Source: Apiosordaria backusii (Eukaryota; Ascomycota; Sordariomycetes; Sordariales; Lasiosphaeriaceae). From it: a stretch of DNA of 64,000 bases. Each line of letters begins with the position of its first letter. The stretch's first letter is position 1. This document shows positions 1-12,310 of the stretch, piece after piece. The position numbers and the translations under genes were made by a program. The notes under the pieces were generated by a model. That model saw nothing but the letters and a program-made list of their open reading frames with translations, made no database searches and had not been told where the DNA came from. Location of the stretch: positions 1,054,001 through 1,118,000 of the forward strand of contig JAUKTV010000012.1 in NCBI GenBank assembly GCA_030549205.1. Reading direction: 5' to 3'.

Positions 1-1197
1 GTTGTTTTCGTATGGAGATTCGTTTTCGATGGTGTGTTCTGTCGTTGTTGCTTTCGCCTCGTGGCGCGTGCAGCGCAGTCAGGTATATCTTGGCGTTAGC
101 TTCACAGTGGCTCGTCATCCGCCTGGAGCCTGAGGATTCTGTGCAGTGGGATTGGTTCGGCAGCCTTGTCTGGTGAGGCGGAGACAGCCGTCTTAAAAGG
201 GGACAAGCGTCAAAGTTAGGTGGCCTGTGCTTCTGCATTTCAAGGTCCACTTTCCAGGTGCTGCTTGTTGGAACGAGCCGCTGCCGTGCTTCATCGTCAC
301 CGCTTGACCTGGAACTGACGGGAGGAACTGGATTTACGGTAGGTAAGGTAGCCATGACCGTGCTCGGAACTGTCCACCTTTGTTCTGTAGCACAAAAACA
401 AGAGAAATCTTCAGTCAAGAAACTGAAGATTTGCCTCTTGGGCGCCATCATGAGATTGCTTTGCAGCATTAGGCAAGCGTGCGGAGAAGGACGTTGGCTA
501 TCGACTACCCCACATTGAGAGTGGCATGCTACCTCACTACCGACTTCACAAGCCAAGGCCTGTCCAGCCCTCCCACGTAGCTTCAATGCTCTGAGGGACG
601 GATGGCGATTGGTCAAGAAGTTATCTTCTGCCTTGCAATGTCCTGAATCAGATGATGGCGTGGATGGCTGGAGGGGTTCGTTGTTGGAGACAAAGCTGCC
701 CACGCTGCCCCCCATCCCGTCGTCCCGTGTTAGTCACATCCCAGCCAGTGACCCCCAGATATATGGCTGGTGCCGTAGTAAATCAGGTACACAGTACGCA
801 TAGATGCCGGGAGTCGACCCGACACACTGAAGAGGGCACCCACTTTGGTTACTCACACCCGCCTGCAACTGACGGCAACTGCTGCCTTTTAAACTCGCTT
901 CACCTTTCTTTCACATTACACCATTCCCGCATCCTCTCTCAGCCTCTGGCATCATCTTCTCAGCCTTCCTTCTTCCCCCTCCCCCGCCATTTCACCGTCT
1001 GGCGTACCTCTGTCTCGCGCAACATCATTGTCTGCGAATAAATACATGGTATCTCCGTCTCTGCAGCTCTGCGCGTTCCTTCGGCAGTAGCAGCAGTTGT
1101 AAGCCGACCCAATTATCCACTACCTTCGCACTCAATTCGCTCCGACCGACGGCCTTGTCCTGTCATCCTACCAAAGCCTAAAGCCATCTAGCAAACC
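1..1197. other. Upstream region, no gene recognised
   Basis: No open frame here reads like a conserved protein. The last 300 bases are rich in pyrimidines (around 890-1010) and lead into the ATG at 1198, so this part is probably promoter and 5' leader of the next gene. The rest may hold the flank of a gene outside the window. Confidence 0.5.
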
Positions 1198-1762
1198 ATG
1201 GATAACATGCCTACCTCGATCGCCATCCCCGACCAGCGCCACCGTCCGGCGAACCAGCAAGATGGCTCGTCGCCGTCGTCCTACTCTAGCTCCCCGAGCA
1301 CGCCAGGCCACTCCCCCAAGACCTCACCTCGAGCTGCTCGGAAGCAAAAGATGCTGCACGCCCGACGGCCCAGCCTCTTGAGTAAGTCATGATCCCATAA
1401 ACGAGAGACACCTTCTCTGCAACCCCACTCTCATACTAACATGATTGCTCCGTAGGCTCTGCGTTCACCAAGCAGGAGTGCACAACCGTCAGGATTGGTG
1501 GTGAGGACCACGAAGGGCCCATGAGACTGGTAAGTTGCTCCTTGTACTGACAGTGGAGACCCGATGTCGTGTTCTGACCCCGCTGCTTACACTGTGCTAC
1601 CAGGTGACCTACCTTGAGAGGGGACAGGGCTTTGTCTGGAACCCCGAGATCTTCTTGCCATCCATGAGCGACTTTGAATATACGCCGCTCGATCAGCGCC
1701 GCGACCCCATCGTCGAAATTCACATCAGCGATGAGGAGATCAAGAAGATGCTGCCGCAATAA
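1198..1762 (+). CDS. Small conserved fungal protein of unknown function (138 aa, 3 exons)
   Basis: Exons are 1198-1381, 1456-1529 and 1604-1762. Intron 1 has donor GTAAGT at 1382, a branch-like ACTAAC just before 1440 and acceptor TAG ending at 1455. Intron 2 runs from GTAAGT at 1530 to CAG at 1603. The spliced protein has a Ser/Pro-rich N-terminal half (about residues 12-50), then a basic patch (RAARKQKMLHARRPSLL). A compact C-terminal half contains the motifs FTKQECTTVRIGG and YLERGQGFVWNPEIFLPSM. The clean splice phases and the ordered C-terminal half support a real gene. I do not recognise the family and assign no function. The basic, Ser-rich first half suggests a phosphorylated regulatory protein, which is inference only. 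Confidence 0.75.
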
Positions 1763-3141
1763 ACGACCAAGGCAAAGGCAGCCGCGTTGACAAACATTAT
1801 ACCACTACGATTTACGAACTGTATTCCACAACAACTCATTTAGCGCTCTTAGACAAGGGTTCGTTTTTCATCAGAAGCCCTCGACTTGAAACCACTATCA
1901 TTCGGCGTTAGCATTTCACCCTCGATTCCTCGCCTCCCGTCAAACCGTCAGTTCGACGGGGCTATCACATACTGTACAGGAGGCTATCTTTGATTTCGGC
2001 TTTTCTTTTCCGGTCTACCATTGGGTAGGTCTTTTGGCCCACGGCTAGGTCGGTGCCAGGAGTCTTGTTTGTTCATTTTTATGGGGGTTCAGGAAACATC
2101 ATATTTACATGGAACACTTGGGGGCTGGGTACGGGCGTATGTCACCCTTTTCATGGTGAAATGGGCACGACACCTGGAGGTATTATTTCTTTCTCTTCTC
2201 ATCATTCTGTCTTGGGGGACAATCTCCTCTCTTGACTTTGCGCGCGCGTGGGAATGGCTTGACAGGCGTAGTTGGGATTTGGGCACAGGCGGTGGTTGTA
2301 TGGTAATCACAGACTTTCACATAGTTTGCTTTGGAATTCCGAGCTCTCGTTACGGAGACATTGTATTACTTCTCTCGCTAGCTCAGTTTGCCTATGATTC
2401 AAGAAATGTGTGGTATAACCAAGGCGGAGGAATCCTGGGCCAGGGGAACCTGACACAAGATGCACTCCGGCGAACAAGAGGTTGGAAACAGTTTGCTGCC
2501 TGGTGATCTGCAGCCCTGTCTGTTTCTGGTCAGCGAGAATCTCCTGGTTGGATATGTCCGAGTTTAAACATCCGGTCCCGGCCTCCTCTTTTTTTACCTA
2601 TCAGATATCTTCCAATAAAAGAAGAGTTGAATGTTGAACCGGATGTAAGCGGGTTCCTCATAGGATCGACCTGCAGCTGACTATGGGGTTCAGCAGCGGG
2701 TGCAGCCCCGCTTTCCGCCCCGCCCAAATGATGAACCCTACCCTGGAGGAAGTGCTTGGCAAACAGATTGGACTTGGCTTGATCTGGGCTAGCGCATGGC
2801 CGGTAAGCTGGGGAAAGTGGGCTGGGCGGACGGGTAGGCGTATCGATAACAGCTTGATGGCTGGCTGGGCTGGCGACGCGATTTGGGAATGCGAAAGAGA
2901 ATGTGTGTTTTGATACCCCTCGACGCAACGGCGCAACACCACGAAAATCGACGACTGTATGAACGGCACGAGCTGTACACAAAGATTAAGAGAAGGAATA
3001 TCTAATACCCAAAACTAAATTCTTTCCGCGACGACAATCCGATAATATCTAATCCAACAATCCTTCCCTCCGCGACCTAACAACCAAAAGTCAACAACCC
3101 CCCCTTTCTTTCCTTGCGCCAACATCTCCCCTCCCACCAAA
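1763..3141. other. Intergenic, 3' region and promoter
   Basis: This stretch holds the 3' untranslated region of the upstream gene and the promoter of the next. The open frames here (the longest is 161 codons, 2021-2506) have no domain-like composition and overlap each other in several frames, so I treat them as chance. The last 100 bases before 3142 are pyrimidine-rich, as in many fungal leaders. Confidence 0.5.
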
Positions 3142-3977
3142 ATGGACGACAGCATCCAGCGCAAAATCGAACTCCAATCCCCCGACGACCTCCGCTATTT
3201 AATCACCAACGTCCGCAAGTCCGCCACCGACTCGATAAACGCTGCTTTCCCGCCAGTGTTGGACGACGATGGCAACCCCATCCCGCAAGAGGAAGACGAG
3301 TTGCGAAATCAGATAGACAAACTCGTCAACGATGTCCGTTACCCCTTTTTACCCTCTCCCTCTCCCAATATTATCCCCCCTTTTACACCTATTCTCCCCC
3401 TCCCCTATCCCCTCCCCCCTTATTTCATTCAATTCTCAGTTCGCTAACCCCCCCCCCCCCCCAGTACATAACAAAAACCTTCACCCTCGCCCTCCCCTCC
3501 ATCTCCATAAACGGCTCCCTCTCCCCCCCACCAACCCCCCACTCCCTTTTCACCCCCAACCAAAACCCCCTCTCCCCCGAGATCCAATACGCCCCCTTCG
3601 ACCCCCGCAAGCGCGACAAGATCGAATCCCTCGTCTCCCAAGAAGAAGACCTCCTCCGCTCCATCGCCACCCTAAAGCGCCGCGTCCCCTCCGCCACCGC
3701 CTCCGCCTTTATCTCCAGCACCACCTCCCAGCTCCTCGCAGACGAGGAAGCCCTGAAGCTAGTACTCGAACGCGCAAAAGAGGAAGGCCTTGACTCTGGA
3801 CGAAAAGCACTTGAAGGAATGGGCGAGCTGGACAGGCAAGAGGACGTGGAGGGGACGTACAACGACGCAGTGCAGACCCTGGGGAGGATAAAAGCGGATA
3901 TGCCTGCTGTTGTTGCGAAAATGGAGAGGGCGAGGGTCGCGGGGGGGTATGTAGTCCAGAAGAAGGGGAAGAAATAG
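3142..3977 (+). CDS. mis14: Kinetochore protein Mis14/Nsl1 (234 aa, 2 exons)
   Basis: Exons are 3142-3333 and 3465-3977. The intron starts with a weak donor (GTCCGT at 3334), has the branch-like CGCTAAC at about 3442 and ends after a long C tract with CAG at 3464. Splicing joins KLVND to YITKTFTLA in frame. The N-terminus (KIELQSPDDLRYLITNVR), the central helix ending ELRNQIDKLVND and the following SISING segment fit the fungal Mis14/Nsl1 family. Those proteins are subunits of the MIND/Mis12 complex, which links centromeric chromatin to the Ndc80 microtubule-binding complex. The C-terminal 120 residues are charged and predicted coiled coil, as expected. Length is normal for the family. The functional call rests on remembered family motifs, not a search. 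Confidence 0.75.
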
Positions 3978-4402
3978 TCATGATTGAATATGGAGGGTAT
4001 CACTCAGGAAGGAAAAATGTTTCTATTATGTATACGGCTAAATGGTCGAGGGAAAACTCTAGGTTCAAGGCGTTATGAAGAACGGAAAATACCCCCAAAA
4101 GAGAGGAAATCTACACGGACAACAACACCATGACCACGTGTTGTGTAAGAGAGAGAGAGAGAGAGAGAGAGAGCAAATAAACTAGGAATTTCTTGTTCCA
4201 TCTTCCCCCCTTCGCCACGCCTATTGTATGTAAAGTACCATCTGAATACCACACAAACTCAAAAAAGGCAACAACCAACTCGCTTCCCCTCTGTGTCTAA
4301 TGCCAAAAGCGGCCGTTTTATTACTTAATGGCAAGTGCAATCCCGCATATCGCCCCAACAACACTCATGCAGCTCCTCATCCTGCTCCGTCGACAACTGC
4401 AT
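3978..4402. other. Intergenic between convergent genes, with an (AG)n tract
   Basis: The region lies between the 3' ends of mis14 and sec14. An AG dinucleotide microsatellite of 14 units occupies 4148-4175. No coding signal is seen. Confidence 0.6.
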
Positions 4403-5723
4403 CTATGCAGCAGCCGGAGCCTGAGCGTCAGCCTTGACCTCGGCCGCAGGCGCAGCAGAACCCTCCACCGCAGCAGCAGCACCCTCCTTCACATCCGCGG
4501 GTGTGTTCTGGATCGTGGCCTCAGCAGGCTTGGCCTCGCCCTCCTTCTTCTCCCACTTGGCCGGCTTGGCCCACTGCTCCTCACGCCAAGGACCCATATC
4601 GCTAAACTGGCAACCACCGGAGCACTCACACGACCCGCCAAACTGCTTAGGCAAGTTCTCCGCGGGGACCTGCGCGAGCAGCTCCTTCTGGTAGCCGCTG
4701 CCCAAAACGTGAATCTTTTGGACGGTAACTGGATCAAGCCACGCCTTCACGACGCCCCAGACGGTACTGAAGCCCCAAGGAGCGTTGATCAGATAAAGAC
4801 GGCCGAGGCGCTCGGGGTAGTAGTTTTGGCTGAGGACACTGGCCTGCTTGACATAGTTGAACACCTGGGGGGCCTTGGAAATTCCGACACCCTTGAGATC
4901 CATAACCGTGCAGCAGGTCTCGAGGAGGACGCCCGACTTGCGGGAGCAAGCGGGAAGGCGGGGATCGGCGACGCGCTCGTACTCAACGGCCAGGTTTGTC
5001 AGCATGCGCTCGGCGGTGGTGATCTTGTACATGGCGGTGAGGTCGATGTTGCCGAGCTGCTCGATGTAGACGGGGCGGCCATCCTGAAAGTGGGGTCAGT
5101 AACTGTGGAAACTGTGGAACAAAACATTTGTTGCGCGGTAAGTTGTGGCTGTGGTGAAGAGGGAGATGAGGAATAAGGGGGTCGGTGGAGCCCAGCCAAA
5201 TTATGTATGTACCTTGTCGGTCTTGTGGTAGTACTGGGGGTAGTACTTGAAGACCTCCTCCTTCTCGGGGTAGTCCCAGCTGGGGACGACCTCGTCGAGG
5301 TTGGTCTCTTGCCGCCACTTTTCGCACTCGATGAACCTGGAGAGTTGTTAGTATTCGTGGTCAATAATTCTTCATTTCCTCCTGAAAGTGTAGGCGCGCG
5401 TACATTTGCTTGGAAAGGTTGACATCGAACTTGCGGGCACGGAGGAAGCGCAGCTGTTTCCCATCTGTTAGCCAAACTGTCTCTTGTCCCAGGGCCCAAC
5501 TCATGCTTCGATGTCGGTGTCGTACCAGTGTGAGGGTGTCGAGACGCTTGGTGTAGCCCTCAGCCTCGAGCATCAGACGCAGCTGCTCGACCTGAGCTTG
5601 TTGTTGCGCCGTCAAGTAGCCAGCATGCCCACTTGCGGGAACAGCGGCAGTGGTGGGAAAGTCGTAATCATCGTACTTGGGGTCGAGCTTCAAGGGGGCG
5701 GGTACAGGCGCGGGAGCAGCCAT
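4403..5723 (-). CDS. sec14: Sec14-type phosphatidylinositol/phosphatidylcholine transfer protein (350 aa, 4 exons)
   Basis: Coding exons on the minus strand are 5723-5526, 5453-5404, 5336-5213 and 5083-4403. All three introns (5525-5454, 5403-5337, 5212-5084) are GT-AG. The protein has the CRAL-TRIO N-terminal helices (LRFLRARKFDVNLSKQM), the lipid-binding domain (DGRPVYIEQLGNIDL, and NYYPERLGRLYLINAPWGF) and the conserved end LLAQVPAENLPKQFGG. Sec14 exchanges PI and PC and sustains PI4P-dependent Golgi export. The C-terminal 60 residues are an Ala/Glu/Lys-rich low-complexity tail that makes it longer than yeast Sec14. It lies head-to-tail with the prefoldin gene on the same strand, about 1 kb away. 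Confidence 0.93.
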
Positions 5724-6787
5724 TTTGTTGCGTTTATGTCTCTGCTTCGGTTTCTTGTGGTCTGGTTTTAGGGTGTCGTAGGCGTTCTTTCAATAATTCG
5801 TCTATCGTTCTAAGATGTCGAGGGCAAAGTTAGATTGGGTGTTGGCTGTCTAATGAAAATGTTGGGCGGTGACAGATGGGACGAAAATGATGCGCGCCTA
5901 GGTCGATGCGTAGCGGGAAGGGGACAACTATCTCGAGGGCACTTGCATTGAAAGAGGGAAAATTAATACCGAAGCGTTGACGACTGCAGGAAGGGTGCAG
6001 AGGTACTAAAACCGTGGCGAATGGCAAATAATATCAGAAAGAAAAGGGGTTGGAAGAAGGCAAGGAATCCTGTTGTTGTCTGGAGGACGTTTGGTGGTAT
6101 TTGACTAGTGGTACACTTCAGTGCCTGAAATGGTAACGAACCCCCCAGCGTGGCTGAATTTTCGTCATGGCCGCCGCCAACTCAATCTGCGATCCCCTGA
6201 CCGGCAGCTTGGGCAGCCCCGCACCAGCGAGGCCTCGCACTATTTTATATTGTGGGGCTGACAGCTGCCATTCATCTCTGCAATCATTAGGTATACCTTA
6301 TACATGAGAATGCACTACACAGAACTCACAATGAACAGCATGCTTGTAGCTGACTGTGAGATGATTTATCTTCTACCCGTTAGTTTGACGATCATCAAAA
6401 CGTATCCGGGACCGGTTGGACGGCCAGGACCGTTGCTATTTTGTAATCTGGGCCACCGACACTGACACCCGCCGCATAACCTATCCGGACCTTGTCTCAA
6501 GTTCTCCATAGGGCTGGCTAGCTGTGCCAACAGGTTACCAAGAAATCTGGAACATATTTCCGGATCTTGTTGCACTCAACGTCCCAGCTGTAATCCCGAA
6601 AGCAACTTTCACCCCCCCTATCCCATCTTCACCCAGTGCCCCGGATGTTAATCCCCATCACCGGTAATCCCAATCCCACTTTGTAATATCGTCGTCGTCA
6701 CCAGTTGTTCACCACACCCATCATGATTGCAAATATCTTTTCATTTTTGCTTCTCTTACAACCTCCTCTTCTGATCTTTTCTCTCTC
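5724..6787. other. sec14 promoter and prefoldin 3' flank
   Basis: This stretch has no gene that I recognise. The part next to 5723 is the sec14 leader and promoter (minus strand), and the part near 6787 is the 3' flank of the prefoldin gene. Short open frames exist but overlap randomly. Confidence 0.5.
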
Positions 6788-7578
6788 TCAACCCCCCGCC
6801 GTCCCCTCCGTCTTCCCTTTCGTCCCCTGCTTCTCCTCCTCCTCCTTCTCCTTCCTCTTTTGTACCACATCCCAGTTATACACCCTCGCAACCGCAACCT
6901 CCATAGTCTGTCTCTCCTGTCAGCACCCCTTTGTCCCATCCCAATGTACTCTGTCATGTAAAAACATACCGTAATCTGCTCCCTCAAAAAATCCAAATCC
7001 TCCTCACAATTCTTCAAGCTCTGCTTCGCCGCCTTGAGCTTCCCATCCAGCAGTTCTTCTGCTTCCTCAATCGGATAACTGAGCATCACGTTCGCCCCCA
7101 ACCACAAATAAACCTCCTCCGTCTTCCCTATTTTCGCCTTGGCATACAACGTGTCGTTCAGTTCGAATGTCGTCTCGATTTCTCCCGTATTGCTCTCATC
7201 ATCACTTTCCAGGTCATCATCCCCACCAGCACCCCTCAACTTAAGAAACCTAACAGTCTCCAGCGTCTTTTGTATATCCGGCATCTTATCCCTCAGCCCC
7301 GCCACCCTCCGTTGCAGGTTCTGCTCCATAAACTGGTACTTGGCCACCATCTCCTGAAAAGATCGCAGTGTAGGTTCCACGTCGGCCCGTGACGAAACGT
7401 AGTCTTCGACCTTGTCGACAAAGGGGGCGTAGGGGATGCCGCGGGGGTTGGTGTCCCTATCTCTGTTAACACGACCCAAACCTGGGGAAGGGGATGGATA
7501 ATAATAATAAAGAAAAACAATAACGTACTTCCCGTCGGGGCCTACGCCGACTTGTTTCCCTTTTGAGGAGGTGGCCAT
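6788..7578 (-). CDS. pac10: Prefoldin subunit 3 (Pac10/Gim2/VBP1; 220 aa, 3 exons)
   Basis: Exons are 7578-7529, 7462-6970 and 6907-6788. The last intron (6969-6908) has donor GTATGT and joins FLREQIT to TMEVAVARVYNW, which matches the family end exactly. The first intron (7528-7463) has the strong donor GTACGT but a poor branch region. It is 66 nt long with no stop, so retention would keep the frame and add 22 residues. The body (TNPRGIPYAPFVDKVEDYV, then coiled-coil helices flanking a beta hairpin with TFELNDTLYAKAKI and VYLWLGANVMLSYP) is typical of an alpha-type prefoldin subunit. Prefoldin hands unfolded actin and tubulin to the chaperonin CCT. The start at 7578 was preferred to an upstream in-frame ATG at 7677 because the family begins near MATSSKGK. 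Confidence 0.9.
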
Positions 7579-8368
7579 GATGGATCGATCGCCGTTCGTG
7601 AGATTGGGAGCTGGATTTCGGTTGGGATGATGGTGGATCGTGGATCGTAATGTGGGATAGTCTGTTGTAACTTTCAAACCGTTGCCAAAGTCGTCGCTGT
7701 GTTATTGAAAAGAGAGGAAGAATAATAAACCCCAAATGACGTGTTAACAGCCCAAGTCGCAATCTTTGGCTAGGATGAGCGTACGAGCTCTGGCCTGCCT
7801 TATTTACTGCCTACGCTGACAAGCAAAGCGGTCAAAAAATTAATGGCGGGGTAGATCCTCAGTGTTAACCAAAGCTCAAGCTTTTAGCGGGGCAGCTCGA
7901 TCTGCTCTACCTATACAGCCATTGTATGCACCTTCAAGGGGTTGTTGGCAAGGAGCTCAAGATCAATCACATCACATTGCAAGTTGGAACTTGGGACATT
8001 ATAATAATGTGAATATATATATCCCTCTGTTTTTCCTTTATTTCATATTATTTCAAGTCAACACACATCCTTCCGATAAGGCTTTTTCCAACAGGCTGCT
8101 ACCAGGTATACCCCAACAAGGAACAAGGTAAATGCTCTATATAAGCCCGAGAAAGATCCCTCCCAATGTGGTATCTGAAATGCATCGCAGGATATAGGCG
8201 AATACATCTAATTCTCAAACATCAAACGCCTTTGGTAGAAATCGAGACAAAATCAATCACCTCGCTTCCCAATGCCAAAAAAAAACAAGAAAACACCCTG
8301 TCCGGAAAAATGCTGTCAGTCTGCCAAATCGCTCCCAAGAATCTCTCAAAACCCCCCTTCTCCTCATC
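7579..8368. other. Intergenic: prefoldin promoter and frq 3' flank
   Basis: This is the prefoldin promoter (about 7579-7800) followed by AT-rich sequence downstream of the frq stop. In N. crassa the antisense transcript qrf starts downstream of frq, so its counterpart would be expected to start here. I see no specific element that proves it. Confidence 0.4.
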
Positions 8369-11259
8369 TTAAGAAGCATCATCTTCCATCGAACTGGAAT
8401 AGCCACTTTCGTCCCCTCCCGCAGTAGCCACCGAACTACCCGGGTGTAAAAGCCCAGCGACCTTGCCATTGCTCGAACTTTCCATCCTATCAGCAGGTGG
8501 ACGGTGTTCATCCTCCGCATCACCTCTGACCACAACATCACTCAGGCCCATGTTCACATCGCTACTGGGATCCTCAGATTCCACATCTTCATCCTCCTCC
8601 AAGCGAGCGTCAGATAGATGAGGATTGGCACGCCTTGAAATCAGACTCTGCGAGGTAGTGGCCTGTTCGATATCGTCGTTATCGGCCGACGTCATTTCGA
8701 TACTTCCAGTTTCCGAATCTGAATCGCTACTAAAAGGAGGAAGGTACATGGCCGGGGGCGGAAGAGGGGCCGGTTTGAGGCGACGCATTCTACCCTCGAG
8801 GTATTCAATTTGAATGGGAGAATTGTTTCCACTTGTCCTGCTCCGCGGAGGCGGCAAGGGTGAAGAGGTTCTCATATGTTCCAGTCGACGAGCAATGGCT
8901 TCGGCATTGTCCTCCGACATCGACCTGTCGCGCAGGTACGCATCCAGAACGCAATTGATTGGTCGACGAGTCACCACAACCACAGCAAAGTGATCTTCTG
9001 GTATCACACCACCAAGACCGCAGGGTTCGAGAGGCGTCTCGGTCATCTTCGGTCGAACGAGTCCTGGGCTGTCAGACCAGGGAAACTCCATGTCATCATC
9101 CGTCTCCTCATCACCGGACAAATACTTGTTGATATCCGTGCCCAAAGTCTCCGAGACGAACGGCCGAGCGTCGCTAAGTGGCCGGATAACGAGAGACGAC
9201 CCGGAAAGACTCCTCTGTAGCAGGGAATGAGGCGCGCTGTCAAGCGAGGACAAGTCCCGGCCCGTCGAGGTCATGTACGTGGTCGGTGATGTGTCGCCAG
9301 GATCACCGGAAAGATCCGTACAGAAAGGAGCGCCGCTGTAGTAGATGATGGCACCGTCATGTCGCCGTTTCTTCCGCTGAGACGATCCCGAACCGCTGTA
9401 CCCATACTTGGAATTTCCAACATTGCTTTCCTCTTCGCCATCCGAAGCTTGCGATCCGGTACCCTCAACAGACGTTTCTGCCGACGATGTTCGATGGACA
9501 AATAGGGGCTTGTAGTGGAATAGATCGGAGCGAGAGGATGCCTGTGGACCAAACTTGGACTCTGAATGTCCTCCTTGTGACTTTTTGAGTTTTTTCCGCT
9601 GTCCGCTCTCATTGGAGCCATCCGTGTCATCTGTTGACGGACTCTTCTGAGAGTTATCGCCACTATCGCTGCTAAACTTGGTCCCGTCGGTCCCTCCGCG
9701 CCATCGAATTTTCCGGCCATCTGGTGAGAGCTGAAACTTGGTGCTCTTCTCACTGACCGCGGCTCGGATGAAACCCGGGGTGACGTTGAGCATGTGCAAC
9801 TGGGCGAGGTTGCCAAGCAGGTTTAGATACACCCATCCGTCCGCATCGGGTGCAACATCGACGTAGTCCGTCTTTCTTGGAACGAGAAATTCCTGGGGAA
9901 CCAATCCAAGGTGTTGGATGTATTTCAAGTTCTCAGATGGAATCTGCAACCTGTCGGGGTCCAAGTCGACGGGTCTGGTGGGACGCTGTTCTGGCAACGG
10001 CACCGAGGGTGGCGATGTGTTGTTTCCGCTCCTGCCTCCACTTCCGTTGCCATCACCGCTGCCCTGTCCGTTACCACCGCTCTCGGTCTGATCACCGTTC
10101 GATGTTGACGCATTGTCTCTTGAGCGTGGTTTCTTTTGGCTAGGATCCAGCGGCTGGATGTATGCTTCTCGTGAAGCTTCGGACATCTTCGGCGGTCCCA
10201 TAGTGGCTTCCGGTGGTGGTGCAGGTGGCTCGAGGGAAGACATGGACTGATTTCGATGGATATTCCTCCCACTGATTTTCCCCGTGAAAAGCTGCTCGAG
10301 GCGTCGAACCACCAATTTCTTCTTCTCCTTCTCTGTCATAACCATCTGACGAGGAAAAAGACCGTCGGGGGTATCTCGAAGATAATTCTCCACCTTTTGC
10401 TGCGACGACTTGGACCGAGAACCAACCGAAGGGCGTCCCAGCGATCGTCCTATCGAGTTGGGAGCATGGGAACTTGGACCCGTGGACATGGAGGCATATG
10501 CCGAATCCACAGGCCGGGAATGCGAGGAAGACGATGAGGCGTGTTTCGAGTCCCCTGAAGAATACATATTCTTCTTATCCTGCCTACTCGATTTCCTCCA
10601 TGATGGCGACTCACTCGACCCCCAAGACTGGCCGCAAAGTCTCGTAGTGTCGCCTCCAACTCTCGCTTCTTCCGTTTTGGCAGTCCGTGAACCTTGATCT
10701 CGAAAAGCTTCTCCTTCTGCATCATGGGCGGTCCATACTGCTTATAGCGTTTCAGTTCCTCCTTTAACCGCTTGTTCTCGATGGTCAAGTCGTCAATGAC
10801 ACTGCGGTAGTCATCGGCGCTGCTGCTGTGGGTAGCTGTCTGCCGAAGGGGAACCTGAAGTCCCCCCTCGAATGGATATGACACATCTGGAACGTTGCCA
10901 CCTCCTTCCCGTCCCTCGTTGGAAGAGTCGGTCTCTTTTTGGAAGAATGGAGGGTCGACGTCCATAGAGGCATCATAGCGCCCAACGGGGTTGTTGTTGG
11001 AACGATCGAACCAGGTCTTTGGGTCAGTTTCGTTGCTCTCTCCTGAAGAATCCCTTCTTGGCGATGCAGTAGTTTCTTGTTGTGTGCGCGATTGTGGGTG
11101 AGAAGTGAGGGTGGATTGTTGCTTTGTGTTGTCTATTCTTTTGCTGGCCTCGTGGGCCAGTCGATGGTGGTAAAGGGTCACCGACTTCTCGGGCGTTGAT
11201 CGCCGCGGCAAGGGGTGGCCTAGGTCGGAGGTTGGCTGGTGACTTGTGTCGTCCGCCAT
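8369..11259 (-). CDS. frq: Circadian clock protein FREQUENCY, with an apparent -1 frame break
   Basis: The start ATG is at 11259. Frame 1 runs to a run of five G (minus strand; plus C at 10619-10623), and the homologous protein continues one frame away from 10618 to the stop at 8369. One missing base in that run restores about 963 residues, against 989 in N. crassa. N-terminal motifs are GHPLPRRSTPEKSVTL, a coiled coil at about residues 149-172, and KLFEIKVHGLPKRKKRELEA. Later come KVENYLRDTPDGLFPR, RRLEQLFTGKISGRN, STKFQLSPDGRKIRWRGGTDG and YYSGAPFCTDLSGDPGD. Met99 (10965) matches the start of short FRQ at codon 100 in N. crassa. FRQ with FRH and casein kinase 1 represses the White Collar complex. 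The stretch just after the break still matches FRQ (SSESPSWRK), so an intron there is unlikely. Confidence 0.93.
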
Positions 11260-12310
11260 GGGGGGCCGTTACATGCTCGACTTTTTGAAGCTTTGGAGAT
11301 TTGCTCTACCGGCGCGCCCCGCAACAGTCCGCGCCGTCCTGTTCGGTCGCGTGCAACGGTGCGGTCGGTTGCTGTAGTGCACACCCAGCTCTCAAAAAAC
11401 CTGTGTGTGCGCGGCTGGAAAGCCGAAGCAGACAACAGTCTTTGCGAAGAAAGGGCCTGTTTAAGAAGTCTTATCAGAACGCTGCGCAGAGCTGCTGATG
11501 CTGGAACCTCGGAACACTATGCAGACAGGGGGGTTGTGGCGAAAACTCGCTGAACAGGCGGCGGGACGGGGGAGCTGTCATGGTGTCGATCGAACGCTCT
11601 GGATTCGACACTGAATTTCCACAAACCGCTGCCCCAGGACGAATTGCTGCAAAAGGGAAAATTGGCGAGGAAGGGGAGAAAACCGGTGCGAAAAGTCAAG
11701 CACAACTCCAAAGACTCGCCGAAGGGGGCAGCAGATGTATAGTGCAGTGCAGCGCGGGCACTCTCTGGAAAGTAGTGTCTTCTTTTTGAGCGTTCGGTAC
11801 GACAGACAAAACAGGGTGGGAAACAAGAGTTGTCGCTGGCCCACCAAGGCAAGGCTGAGAGGACATCGACTCTTGGGGCATAAGACGGACTGCGGCAGAG
11901 ATAGAAAAACGACTCCACATACCTTGGACCCTTGATGTAGTGTCTGAAGCTGTTGATGTTTGCTAGGAGGAGTAGATGCTGTCGTGGATGGTGTTTGTGT
12001 GTTTGTGTGGTGGTTTTAGTGTGTGGGTGATGATGGCGTATGCAGGGGAACAATCAAGGCAGGATCAAATGAAGCCGGAGAAGAGGGACTCGAGGGTTAA
12101 CACCCCAATCGTGGGCGCTCAGCAGACGGGACGTGATGGGGGAGGGCCAAGCAAAAGGAGGCCGCAAGCATCTCGATGGAGGCCCAGGGTCCATGGTGGC
12201 TGCGGTCATGGTTTTTTTGGTTATTTTCCTTTTCAGATTTTGATGCTTGCACCGCTTCACAGATGCGACACGAATTGCCCCGATCCGCACAAAAAGAGCA
12301 CAAGCAGGGG

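Noticed and set aside
2021..2506. 161-codon open frame on the plus strand
   Set aside because: It overlaps other frames, lacks splice or domain features and lies in the 3' flank of the small gene; composition looks random.
10555..10614. 60-nt intron from a GTGAGT donor in frq
   Set aside because: Signals look good, but the splice stays in the wrong frame and removes residues that match FRQ.
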